Shown here: in pieces, positions 1 to 6,749 of the stretch
Numbering within the stretch: position 1 is the stretch's first letter
How the letters are laid out: every line of letters begins with the position of its first letter
Assembly (NCBI GenBank): GCA_039809985.1
Contig: JBDHWC010000086.1
Coordinates: 1-10,841 of the forward strand
DNA: 10,841 nt
Direction of reading: 5' to 3'
Origin: JAICJJ01 sp039809985
GTDB taxonomy: Bacteria; Chloroflexota; Chloroflexia; Thermomicrobiales; UBA6265
Translations under genes and position numbers: made by a program
The notes under the pieces: generated by a model
The model's database searches: none
What the model was told of the DNA's origin: nothing
What the model saw: only the letters and a program-made list of their open reading frames with translations

Positions 1-145
1 CGCCCCGGCCCCGCGCCATGTCGCTCCGTCGCCGGCCGCGGCCCGCTGCCCGGGGCCGCCCGCGTTCCTGCCGCGGCCACGCGGGGGCAGGCTTCATCCC
101 ACCGATTCACGGTCTCCTCCCGTCGTCGCGGACGAGGGAACGCTT
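1..145. other. Gene-free GC-rich flank
   Basis: No credible coding region, RNA gene or repeat unit is seen here. The open frames that cross it have Arg/Pro/Ala-rich translations typical of non-coding high-GC DNA, and none shows a recognisable domain. It lies downstream of the leftward nagB gene and beyond its repeat array. A gene outside the window could have its regulatory region here, but nothing in the sequence shows that. Confidence 0.5.
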
Positions 146-445
146 CCCGTGGGGAATGGCCGCGCCGCGCCAACCCGGGGGCTCGGGGGGAGCGCGTGGC
201 TCTCCCCCAATTCAGTTGCTCCCCCTCGCCCCTCGCAAGCTGACCGGGGGAGGCATCCGTCGGGAAGCGGCCGCGCCGCGGCAATCCGGGGCCTTGGGAG
301 GAACCAAGTTCCCCCCAGACCGATCGCTCCCCCGCTCCCATCGGAATGGTAGCGGGGGCTGGGCGTGAGGGAGTCCCCGGCGGTCCCAACCGATCCCTCC
401 CCCCGTCAGCCAAGGCGACGGGCGAGGGGGCAAGGGGGTGAGGGA
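146..445 (-). repeat. Array of three degenerate palindromic (REP-like) units downstream of nagB
   Basis: Read on the minus strand, three related units follow one another at about 445-375, 374-256 and 255-146. Each opens with a C-rich lead and a GC-rich hairpin: 402-407 with 417-422; 329-336 with 351-358, continued by 338-341 with 346-349; and 219-225 with 246-252. Units two and three also share a second hairpin (296-304 with 308-316; 185-193 with 199-207) and an identical 12-mer GGCCGCGCCGCG at 158-169 and 269-280, 111 bp apart. The unit at 375-445 looks truncated. The first hairpins may also end nagB transcription, although no clear U-tract follows. The style recalls REP-like intergenic palindromes of high-GC bacteria; family membership is inferred. 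Confidence 0.6.
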
Positions 446-486
446 GCCCTCCGCCTGAGCGCGACCGGCGGCGCATCGCCCGCGCC

Positions 487-1203
487 TCAAGCGCCGGCGG
501 CGGCGCGGTCGGCGAAGACCTCGACGCCGGCGGCCGACTGCAGGAAGGAGGCCGGCACCTGCGCGGTGACCGGGCCGTGCAGCGCCTCGTGCAGGATCGC
601 CCGCTTGGCCCCGCCGGAGACGAGGAGGAAGATGCGTCGGGAGGCCAGCAGGACCCGCATGCCGGCCGTGATCGCCTTGGTCGGCACTTGGTCGATGCCG
701 CCCCAGTACGGGGCGTTGCTGGCGATGCTCTCCGGGGTCAGGTCGATCAGGCGGGTCGGGGCGTCGCGGTCGGCGGGCGGCTCGTTGAAGCCGATGTGGC
801 CGTTCGGGCCGAGGCCGAGGATGCAGAGGTCGATGCCGCCGGCGGCGGCGATGGCGGCCTCGTAGGCGGCGATCGCCGCCGGGAAGTCGTCGCTGCGGCT
901 CGGCAGGCGGACGACCTGCCCGGCCGGGACGCCCCACGGGGTCAGCGCGGCGCGGTCCATCCAGCCGTAGAGGGCGCGGCGGTCGTCCGGGGCGATGCCG
1001 ACGTATTCGTCGAGCTGGAAGACGCGCAGCCGCGAGAGGTCGACGGTGCCGGCGTGGACCAGCCGGGTCAGCTCGTCGTACATCCCGATCGGAGTGTTGC
1101 CGGTGGCGAGGATGACGGTCGCGTCCGGCTTGGCGCGGGCGATCTCGGCGAAGGCGGCCGCCGCCTGCCGCGAGAGGTCGGCGTAGTCGTCGGAGAGGTG
1201 CAT
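487..1203 (-). CDS. nagB: Glucosamine-6-phosphate deaminase
   Basis: Predicted cytosolic enzyme that converts D-glucosamine-6-phosphate to D-fructose-6-phosphate and ammonia, feeding amino sugar into glycolysis. The 238-residue protein has the family's landmarks: a phosphate-binding segment ATGNTP at 33-38, LDEYVG at 64-69 with Asp65 (equivalent of E. coli Asp72), and GPNGHIGFNEP at 132-142 with His136 and Glu141 (E. coli His143 and Glu148). The position of E. coli Asp141 is Asn134; from memory this NGHIGFNEP form is common in short Bacillus-type NagBs. The length (E. coli has about 266 residues) also fits the short class without the allosteric C-terminal extension. The ATG is chosen because GAGGAG lies about 10 nt upstream and the family N-terminus begins there; the longer open frame upstream overlaps the GH4 gene. 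It starts 32 nt after the GH4 stop, so one operon is likely. A related sugar-phosphate isomerase/deaminase is the main alternative. Confidence 0.9.
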   Translation of the reverse strand: MHLSDDYADLSRQAAAAFAEIARAKPDATVILATGNTPIGMYDELTRLVHAGTVDLSRLRVFQLDEYVGIAPDDRRALYGWMDRAALTPWGVPAGQVVRLPSRSDDFPAAIAAYEAAIAAAGGIDLCILGLGPNGHIGFNEPPADRDAPTRLIDLTPESIASNAPYWGGIDQVPTKAITAGMRVLLASRRIFLLVSGGAKRAILHEALHGPVTAQVPASFLQSAAGVEVFADRAAAGA

Positions 1204-1235
1204 CGGTCGGTTTCTCCTCGGTGGTCGGCGGTGGG

Positions 1236-2534
1236 TCAGGCGAGCAGGCGCTCGGGCAGCAGGGCGCGGTGGGCGGCGGCGAGCTGGTCGTAGACGCGCT
1301 CGGCCGTCTCGAGGTTCGGGCAGAGCGGGTTGGCGACGACGGCGCGGATGCCGTCCGCGCGGGTGCCGTGCCAGGCGGCGTCGGCGGCGAGGCGCTGGTA
1401 GTTGGCGAGCGCGCCGACGAGGCCGCGGACCGGCACCGGCAGGTCGCCGACCGGCAGCGGCACGATGCCGTGCCGGTCGACGTAGCCGACGCACTCGACG
1501 ACGGTGCCCTCCGGCAGGGAGGGGACCGTGCCGCGGTTCGGAACGTTGACCGGGAGGGTCTCCCCCTTGTCGTTGAAGATCGCGTCCATCGCGTCGATCG
1601 CCAGCTCCAGTTCGTGGATGCCGCCGCGCGAGCGGTTGGGGTCGAGCACCGGGTTGGCGGTGGCGGCCTGCTCCCGGTAGTGCTTCCAGTAGTCGGGGAC
1701 GCTGGCGAGGATGTCCTGCGAGCGGGTGGTCGGCTTCGCGCGCAGCTCGGCCAGCACCTCGTCGCGGAAGTAGTAGTACATCATGTACTCGCTCGGGATG
1801 CTGCGCATGGTGACGGCGATCTCGAGCATCCGGCGGCGCTTGGGGTCGAGGTCGGGGTCGTCCCGCAGCCGCTCCCAGGCGGCGTCGAGCAGCGGCATCA
1901 CGTCCGCGCCGTCGTAGAGGTGGCGGACCGACCACGAGGCGTGGTTGAGGCCGACCGAGGCGGTGTCGAGCCGCGCCGGGTCGAGCCCGACCGTCTCGGC
2001 GAGCTGCGCCGGGTAGAAGATCGGCCCCTCGCAGAGGGAGACGATCGGCACGTCGGAGTGGCGGGTGACCGCCTCGGCGACGATGTTGACGGGGTTCGTG
2101 TAGTTGAACAGGCGGGCCTTCGGGCAGACCTCGGCCATCTCCTCGACCACGCCCTTGATGACGTGGACGGAGCGCAGGGCCATGAAGAAGCCGCCGGGGC
2201 CCTGCGTCTCCTGCCCGATCACGCCGTTGCGCAGGGGGATGCTCTCGTCGAGATGGCGGGCGTCGAAGCCGCCCGGCCGGAAGCTGGAGAGGACCGCGTC
2301 GCAGTCGGCGAGGGCGGCCCGGCGGTCGGTGGCGACGGTGACCGTCAGGTCGATCCCCTTGACCCGGGCCATCTTGTCGGCGAGGACCTTGACGAGGTCG
2401 AGCCGCTCGCGGTCGAGGTCGATGAGGACGACCTCGGAGCCGTCGAAGTTCTCGCCCTGGTCGATGAACGAGGCCATCGTGCCCGGGGCGCGAGTGCTGC
2501 CGCCGCCGACGTACGCCATCTTGATCCGCGCCAC
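1236..2534 (-). CDS. Family 4 glycoside hydrolase (NAD- and metal-dependent), 6-phospho-beta-glucosidase-like
   Basis: GH4 enzymes cleave glycosides by an NAD+-assisted redox/elimination mechanism that needs a divalent metal, often Mn2+. The 432-residue protein has the usual length and layout: a Rossmann nucleotide loop YVGGGSTRAP at 8-17, an acidic strand end VLIDLD at 36-41, GQETQGPGG at 107-115, NYTNPVNI at 144-151, metal-ligand candidates Cys168 and His198 (in GLNHASW), and a candidate catalytic Tyr250 in SIPSEYMMYY. The signature after the cysteine is CEGP, which differs from the class signatures I recall (CDMP, CNVP/CNIP, CHSV, CHEV, CHG), so the substrate is open. Its Pro and the TNP motif lean towards the phospho-glycosidase branch. 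GTG at 2534 is preferred over ATG at 2519 because GGAGGAG sits 7 nt upstream of it. It is first in the leftward operon with nagB and divergent from the GntR gene. Confidence 0.88.
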   Translation of the reverse strand: MARIKMAYVGGGSTRAPGTMASFIDQGENFDGSEVVLIDLDRERLDLVKVLADKMARVKGIDLTVTVATDRRAALADCDAVLSSFRPGGFDARHLDESIPLRNGVIGQETQGPGGFFMALRSVHVIKGVVEEMAEVCPKARLFNYTNPVNIVAEAVTRHSDVPIVSLCEGPIFYPAQLAETVGLDPARLDTASVGLNHASWSVRHLYDGADVMPLLDAAWERLRDDPDLDPKRRRMLEIAVTMRSIPSEYMMYYYFRDEVLAELRAKPTTRSQDILASVPDYWKHYREQAATANPVLDPNRSRGGIHELELAIDAMDAIFNDKGETLPVNVPNRGTVPSLPEGTVVECVGYVDRHGIVPLPVGDLPVPVRGLVGALANYQRLAADAAWHGTRADGIRAVVANPLCPNLETAERVYDQLAAAHRALLPERLLA

Positions 2535-2573
2535 GAACCCGCTCCTCCGTCGTCGCTGCCGGCCCGGACCGGC

Positions 2574-2603
2574 TTGACAAGCGGCCGGGCATCCACGCAA
2601 GAT
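2574..2603 (+). promoter_or_regulatory. Sigma70-like promoter for the GntR gene
   Basis: A consensus -35 hexamer TTGACA at 2574-2579 is followed after 18 nt by CAAGAT at 2598-2603, a weaker -10 with the important A2, A5 and T6. Transcription would start near 2610, giving a leader of about 60 nt before the GTG at 2670 and placing the palindrome at 2615-2628 just downstream of the start site. The -35 match is strong for such GC-rich DNA. No equally clear promoter for the leftward GH4 gene was found. Confidence 0.5.
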
Positions 2604-2614
2604 GCTCCCACAGT

Positions 2615-2628
2615 CTGGACATATCCAG
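2615..2628. promoter_or_regulatory. Candidate GntR/HutC operator palindrome
   Basis: CTGGACATATCCAG is a near-perfect palindrome (12 of 14 positions match its reverse complement) in the 135-bp spacer between the divergent GH4 and GntR genes. Its TGG-N6-CCA frame resembles the known sites of amino-sugar HutC-type regulators such as DasR (TGGTCTAGACCA core). It lies just after the predicted start of the gntR transcript and could control both directions. Binding by the adjacent regulator is inferred from position and shape. Confidence 0.5.
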
Positions 2629-2669
2629 CAAGGGGCGCGACCGGGGGCAGAAAGGGGCGAGACGGCGGC

Positions 2670-3431
2670 GTGATCGTTCGCGATTCGGCGACTCCGCTCT
2701 ACGAGCAGGTCAAGGCGTGGCTGGTCGGCGAGATCCGGGCCGGGGCGCTGACCGAGCACGCGCAGGTGCCGTCCGAGCGGCGGCTGGTGCGCGACCTCGG
2801 GGTCAGCCGGATCACGGTTCGCCGGGCGCTGAGCGACCTCGCCCGGGCCGGGGTGATCTACGCTGTGCCGGCCCGCGGCTTCTACGTCGGGCAGGACCGC
2901 GAGCACGACCTCGACGCCCTGCGCAGCTTCAGCGCCGACGCCCGGGCGCACGGCGCGACCCCCGGCAGCCGGATCCTCGCGGCCCGGCTGGAACCGGCGG
3001 GCGAGGCGGTCGGGCGGGCGCTGCAGGTCGGGCCGGCGGCGGAGGTGGTCGTCCTCCGCCGGGTGCGGACGCTCGACGGGGTGCCGGTGCTGCTGCAGGA
3101 GGCTCGCCTGCCGCACTGGTGCTGCCCCGGCATCCTCGGCCGGCTCGACGACGCGTCCTCCCTCTACGCGGTGCTGGAGGAAGCGTACGGCATCGTGCTG
3201 GCGGAGGGGAGGACGACGCTCGGGGCGCGGCTGGCCGACGCCGAGGAGCGCGACGTGCTCCGGCTGCCGGAGCCGAGCGCGGTGCTCAGCGTCGAGCAGG
3301 TGACGTGGGAGCGGGGCGGCCGACCGGTGGAGCTGCTGCGGTCGGCCCACCACCCGGGCCGCTACCCGCTGCGGATCCTGCACGGGGCGCAGGGGCCGAC
3401 GCGGGCCGAGCCGGCCACGGGCGGCCCGTGA
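2670..3431 (+). CDS. GntR family transcriptional regulator, HutC subfamily (UTRA domain)
   Basis: Predicted sugar-responsive DNA-binding regulator of 253 residues, the normal size for the subfamily. Residues 8-72 form the GntR winged helix, starting TPLYEQVKAWL, with PSERRLVRDLGVSRITVRRA at 34-53 as the helix-turn-helix core and GFYV at 70-73 as the wing end. Residues from about 85 to 235 match a UTRA effector domain, with LRRVRTLDGVPV at 129-140 and RYPLRI near the end. UTRA domains of NagR/DasR-type regulators bind phosphosugars such as glucosamine-6-phosphate; that ligand is plausible here because nagB is nearby, but it is an inference. The GTG at 2670 is the only start that leaves the N-terminal helix intact; the nearest purine-rich site AAAGGGG is rather far (12 nt). 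It probably controls both the leftward GH4-nagB operon and the transport genes 77 nt downstream. Confidence 0.9.
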   Translation: MIVRDSATPLYEQVKAWLVGEIRAGALTEHAQVPSERRLVRDLGVSRITVRRALSDLARAGVIYAVPARGFYVGQDREHDLDALRSFSADARAHGATPGSRILAARLEPAGEAVGRALQVGPAAEVVVLRRVRTLDGVPVLLQEARLPHWCCPGILGRLDDASSLYAVLEEAYGIVLAEGRTTLGARLADAEERDVLRLPEPSAVLSVEQVTWERGGRPVELLRSAHHPGRYPLRILHGAQGPTRAEPATGGP

Positions 3432-3462
3432 CACACTAGGTTGCGCGTGGAGCGACGAACCT

Positions 3463-3481
3463 GCCCGCCACGGCGGCGGGC
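3463..3481 (+). other. Stem-loop in the leader of the sugar-binding protein gene
   Basis: GCCCGCC at 3463-3469 pairs perfectly with GGCGGGC at 3475-3481 around a 5-nt loop. It sits in the 77-nt gap between the regulator stop and the binding-protein start, 17 nt before the ribosome binding site GGGAGG at 3498-3503. No U-run follows, so it is a poor intrinsic terminator. It could mark an mRNA processing or stabilising site between the poorly expressed regulator and the abundant binding protein. A smaller hairpin (3416-3421 with 3425-3430) overlaps the regulator's stop codon. Confidence 0.4.
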
Positions 3482-3508
3482 GGGCGACGCGAGGACAGGG
3501 AGGCAACG

Positions 3509-4837
3509 ATGCGGACCGGGACTCATTCGCGCCGGACGATGCTGAAGGCGACCGCCGGGGCGGCGGCGCTCGGGCTCGCCGGGGCGCGGCCGGCGGCACG
3601 GCGGGCGGCGGCGCAGGAGACGACGCTGACCGTCTGGGACAACTGGACCCGCGACGTCGACAGCGCGATGATCGACAAGCTGAACGCGGCGTTCACCGAG
3701 CAGACCGGGATCAAGCTCAACCGGACCAGCAAGTCGTTTGACGACCTGAAGGCGACCGCGAAGCTCGCCCTCAGCTCGGACGACGGGCCGGACGTGGTCC
3801 AGATCAACCAAGGCCTCTCCGACATGGGGGCGATGGTCAAGGCCGGGATTCTCTCCGACCTGACGCCGCTCTCGAAGCAGTTCGGCTGGGACAAGGTGCT
3901 GCCGCCGTCGATGGCCGCCCGCAACAGCTTCTCCGCCGACGGCAAGGTCTTCGGCGAGGGGAACCTCTGGGGGATGCCGATCACCGCCGAGTTCGTCGGC
4001 GTCTACTACAGCAAGCAGAAGATGGCCGACCTCGGGCTGAAGCCGGCGACCACCTTCGACGAGTTCGAGCAGAGCCTCGCCGCCGCCAAGGCGAAGGGGG
4101 AGATCCCGATCCAGTGGGGCGACCTCGACGGCTGGCCGGCGATCCACACCTACGGCACGATCCAGCACCTCTACGTCGACAAGGCGTACCTCGACGACTT
4201 CATCTACGGCCGCAACAACGTCAGCTTCGTCATCCCGGAGAACGTCAAGGCGGGCGAGAAGTCGCAGGAGTGGGTGAAGGCGGACTACTTCACGCCCGAC
4301 TTCGCCGGCATCGGCTACGACGACTCGTGGACGGCGTTCAAGGGGGGCCAAGGCCTCTACATGATCACCGGCTCGTGGATCAGCGCCGAGCTGAAGAACG
4401 CCGCCGACCCCGGCTTCGGCTTCATGCTGATGCCGCCGCTCGCCGCCGACAAGCCGAACCTGCACGTCGCCGGCACCGGCATGGCCTACGCCATCCGCAA
4501 GAGCAGCGCACAGCAGGACGCGGCGGCGCAGTACATCAACTTCCTCGTCTCCAAGCCGTCGGCGGACGAGCTGGCGACGACCGGCATCATCCCGCTGGCG
4601 GTCGACCCGGCGCTGGCCCCGGAGGGGTCGCTCTACGGCGACATTGTGGCCGCGTGGCAGTCGATCATGAAGAACGACACGGCGGGCCACTACCTCGACT
4701 GGGCCACGCCGACCTTCTACGACACGATCGTGGCGGGCCTGACCGACCTGTTCGGCCTGAACATCACGCCGGAGCAGTTCGTGCAGCAGATGCAGGACGA
4801 CTACGGCAAGTTCCTCGCGACGCAGCAGGGCGCCTAG
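3509..4837 (+). CDS. ABC transporter sugar-binding protein (family 1), Tat-type signal, no lipobox
   Basis: Predicted extracytoplasmic solute receptor that hands a saccharide to the two downstream permeases. The 442-residue protein begins with a twin-arginine signal: SRRTMLK at 7-13, a hydrophobic Ala/Gly/Leu stretch to about 26, and AAA-Q near 35 as a possible signal peptidase I site. The mature part starts TTLTVWDNWTRD and carries features of the CUT1-associated fold: DGPDVVQINQG at 82-92, LWGMPI near 143-148, the YYSK segment, and FKGGQGLYMITGSW at 287-300, the typical turn before the hinge. The whole protein contains no cysteine, so no lipid anchor is possible. The ATG follows GGGAGG by 5 nt. 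It is followed by a strong stem-loop and the permease genes. The ligand cannot be read from sequence; context suggests an amino-sugar-containing glycoside. Confidence 0.9.
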   Translation: MRTGTHSRRTMLKATAGAAALGLAGARPAARRAAAQETTLTVWDNWTRDVDSAMIDKLNAAFTEQTGIKLNRTSKSFDDLKATAKLALSSDDGPDVVQINQGLSDMGAMVKAGILSDLTPLSKQFGWDKVLPPSMAARNSFSADGKVFGEGNLWGMPITAEFVGVYYSKQKMADLGLKPATTFDEFEQSLAAAKAKGEIPIQWGDLDGWPAIHTYGTIQHLYVDKAYLDDFIYGRNNVSFVIPENVKAGEKSQEWVKADYFTPDFAGIGYDDSWTAFKGGQGLYMITGSWISAELKNAADPGFGFMLMPPLAADKPNLHVAGTGMAYAIRKSSAQQDAAAQYINFLVSKPSADELATTGIIPLAVDPALAPEGSLYGDIVAAWQSIMKNDTAGHYLDWATPTFYDTIVAGLTDLFGLNITPEQFVQQMQDDYGKFLATQQGA

Positions 4838-4847
4838 CGCGCCGGCG

Positions 4848-4886
4848 GCGCGGGCGGGGTCGGCATCGCGCCGACCCCGCCCGCGC
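4848..4886 (+). other. Perfect 17-bp intercistronic stem-loop
   Basis: Bases 4848-4864 pair without mismatch with 4870-4886 around the 5-nt loop ATCGC, entirely within the 72-nt gap between the binding-protein stop and the first permease start. No T-run follows, so it is not a classic intrinsic terminator. In operons of the malE-malF type, a stable hairpin at this place protects the upstream message and gives far more binding protein than permease; the same role is inferred here. Confidence 0.75.
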
Positions 4887-4909
4887 GGCCGGGCGCGACG
4901 GGGGAGCGG

Positions 4910-5839
4910 ATGGCGAGCCGCGCGGCCGAGGCCGGGGGCAGGGGAAGCACGGTCTCGCGCCGGCCGGGCGAGCGGGCCCGGACGGCGTACCTCTACCTGC
5001 TGCCCGGATTCCTGATCTACGTCGTCTTCGTGCTGCTGCCGGTGGCGCAGACGGTCGGCTACAGCTTCACGGAGTGGGACGGCTTCAGCGCGGCGAAGTG
5101 GACCGGGCTGAAGAACTACCGGGACCTGCTCGACGACAAGCTGTTCCTCGGGGCGGTCGGCCACAACCTCGTCCTGATCGTCTTCTACACGGTCTTCCCG
5201 ATCGCCCTCGCGCTGCTGCTGACCTCGCTCCTGACGCGGCGCTCGATCAAGGGGATGAACCTCTTCCGGGCCGGGCTGTTCGTGCCGCAGGTGATGTCGA
5301 TGGTCGTCGTCGGCGTCGTCTGGCGGTGGATCTACAACCCGGTCAGCGGGCCGCTGAACCAGGTCCTGCGGGGGGCCGGGCTCGACGCGTGGGCGCGGCC
5401 GTGGCTCGGCGACCCGAAGCTGGCGCTGCCGGCGGTGGGGGCGATCGGGACGTGGGTCAGCTTCGGCTTCGCCCTCGTCCTCTTCATCGCCGGGGTGCAG
5501 CGGATCGACGAGGACCTCTACGACGCGGCGAAGCTGGACGGCGCGAACGGCATCCAGCAGTTCCTGGCGATCACGCTGCCGGCCCTGCGGAACGAGGTCA
5601 CGGTCGTCCTCGTGACGCTGATGATCTCGGCCTTGCGCACCTTCGACCTGATCTACGTGACGACCCGCGGCGGCCCGGCGAACCGGACGATGGTGGTCGC
5701 CTTCCTCCTCTACAAGAACGCCTTCACGATCAACCGGGCGGGGTACGCCGCGGCGATCGCCGTCGTGCTGACGATCGTGATCCTGATCGTCTCCTACGTC
5801 GTGATCACCGTTCGGATGCGCACGAGCGAGGAGGCCTGA
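4910..5839 (+). CDS. Sugar ABC transporter permease (MalF/UgpA type, CUT1)
   Basis: Predicted inner-membrane subunit of a carbohydrate importer, 309 residues. After a basic cytoplasmic start it shows about six membrane segments, the first at about 27-50 (YLYLLPGFLIYVVFVLLP), then near 85-108, 122-142, 173-196, 229-250 and 280-302. The periplasmic FTEWDGFSAAKWTGLKNY segment at 53-70 is typical of MalF/UgpA-like subunits. The cytoplasmic EAA loop at 204-224 (YDAAKLDGANG, ending in ITLP) is the docking site for the ATPase. GGGGAG lies only 3 nt before the ATG; the spacing is short but there is no better start. It ends 1 nt before the next permease gene, indicating translational coupling. Confidence 0.92.
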   Translation: MASRAAEAGGRGSTVSRRPGERARTAYLYLLPGFLIYVVFVLLPVAQTVGYSFTEWDGFSAAKWTGLKNYRDLLDDKLFLGAVGHNLVLIVFYTVFPIALALLLTSLLTRRSIKGMNLFRAGLFVPQVMSMVVVGVVWRWIYNPVSGPLNQVLRGAGLDAWARPWLGDPKLALPAVGAIGTWVSFGFALVLFIAGVQRIDEDLYDAAKLDGANGIQQFLAITLPALRNEVTVVLVTLMISALRTFDLIYVTTRGGPANRTMVVAFLLYKNAFTINRAGYAAAIAVVLTIVILIVSYVVITVRMRTSEEA

Positions 5840-5840
5840 G

Positions 5841-6749
5841 ATGGCGACCGCGAGCGACGAGTTCGGCCGCGCCATCCCCGGCGCGTTCGTCGACGGCACC
5901 ACCGCGGCCGAGCTGCGACGGCGACGGCTGGCGGACTGGCTGGGCAACGGGGTGGTCTACGCGATCCTGGTCGTCTCCCTGCTGATCGCGGTCGGGCCGT
6001 TCGTGGCGATCGCGCTGGCCGGGTTCAAGACCGACGTCGAGCTGGCGCAGAACCCGTTCGGCCTGCCGGCCCAGTGGTCGCTGGACAGTTTCGGCAACGC
6101 GTGGCACCAGGCCCACTTCTCGCAGTACTTCAAGAGCAGCGTGATCGTCGCGCTGCCGGTGGTGCTCGGCTCGACGGTGCTGTCGGTGCTGACCGGCTAC
6201 GCCTTCGGCCGGATGCGCTTCCCGGGCAGCCGGGCCCTCTTCTTCCTCTTCCTGCTGGGGATCATGATCCCCGGGGAGGCGGTGATCATCCCGCTCTACC
6301 ACAACCTGCAGCGGGTGGGGCTGCTCGACACCTACTGGGCGATCATCCTGCCGCAGATCGCCTTCAGCATCTCCTTCGGCACGTTCTGGATGCGCGGCTT
6401 CTTCAGCCAAGTGCCGGGCGACCTCGTCGACGCGGCGACGGTCGACGGCGCGAACAGCTGGCAGACGCTCTGGGGGGTGCTGCTGCCGCTGGCCCGGCCG
6501 GCGATCCTCTCGATGGCGGTCCTCTTCTTCATCTGGTCGTGGAACGACTTCCTGCTGCCGTTGGTCGTCGTCTCGCGCGAGGAGCTGCGGACGCTGCCGC
6601 TGGGCCTCGCCTTCTTCCAAGGGCGCTACGCCAGCAACCTGCCGCTGATGGCGGCCGGCGCGACCCTCGTCGCCCTGCCGACGATCGTCATCTACGTGCT
6701 GCTGCAACGGCACTTCATCCGCGGCATCGCCTCGGGGGCGGTGAAGTAG
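5841..6749 (+). CDS. Sugar ABC transporter permease (MalG/UgpE type, CUT1)
   Basis: Second membrane subunit of the importer, 302 residues. It has a cytoplasmic N-terminus of about 36 residues, then roughly six membrane segments (about 37-61, 101-122, 132-150, 166-188, 220-240, 268-290). The EAA loop is at 195-217 (LVDAATVDGANS, then LLPLARP), and WSWNDFLLPLV at 232-242 is the typical MalG-class segment. The C-terminus HFIRGIASGAVK closely follows the usual QRxFVxGLxxGAVK ending, so the gene is complete. The ATG lies 1 nt after the upstream stop, with GAGGAGG at 5828-5834 inside the end of the previous gene. No ATP-binding subunit follows; like many CUT1 systems, it would need a shared MsmX/UgpC-type ATPase encoded elsewhere. 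Confidence 0.92.
   Translation: MATASDEFGRAIPGAFVDGTTAAELRRRRLADWLGNGVVYAILVVSLLIAVGPFVAIALAGFKTDVELAQNPFGLPAQWSLDSFGNAWHQAHFSQYFKSSVIVALPVVLGSTVLSVLTGYAFGRMRFPGSRALFFLFLLGIMIPGEAVIIPLYHNLQRVGLLDTYWAIILPQIAFSISFGTFWMRGFFSQVPGDLVDAATVDGANSWQTLWGVLLPLARPAILSMAVLFFIWSWNDFLLPLVVVSREELRTLPLGLAFFQGRYASNLPLMAAGATLVALPTIVIYVLLQRHFIRGIASGAVK

Noticed and set aside
212..368. Open frames across the repeat array near the window start
   Set aside because: They cover hairpin-forming repeats and encode only Arg/Pro/Gly-rich sequence.
146..445. CRISPR-like array
   Set aside because: The repeats are degenerate, palindromic and about 110 bp apart without uniform spacers, and no cas gene is present.
1221..2669. 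Rightward open frame continuous with and upstream of the GntR gene
   Set aside because: It is the antisense shadow of the GH4 gene; the GntR domain starts right at the GTG at 2670.
3362..5947. Very long leftward open frame (861 codons) opposite the transport genes
   Set aside because: It runs antisense to three well-recognised genes, its translation is Arg/Val/Asp/Glu/Pro-rich with no domain, and such frames are expected opposite high-GC genes.
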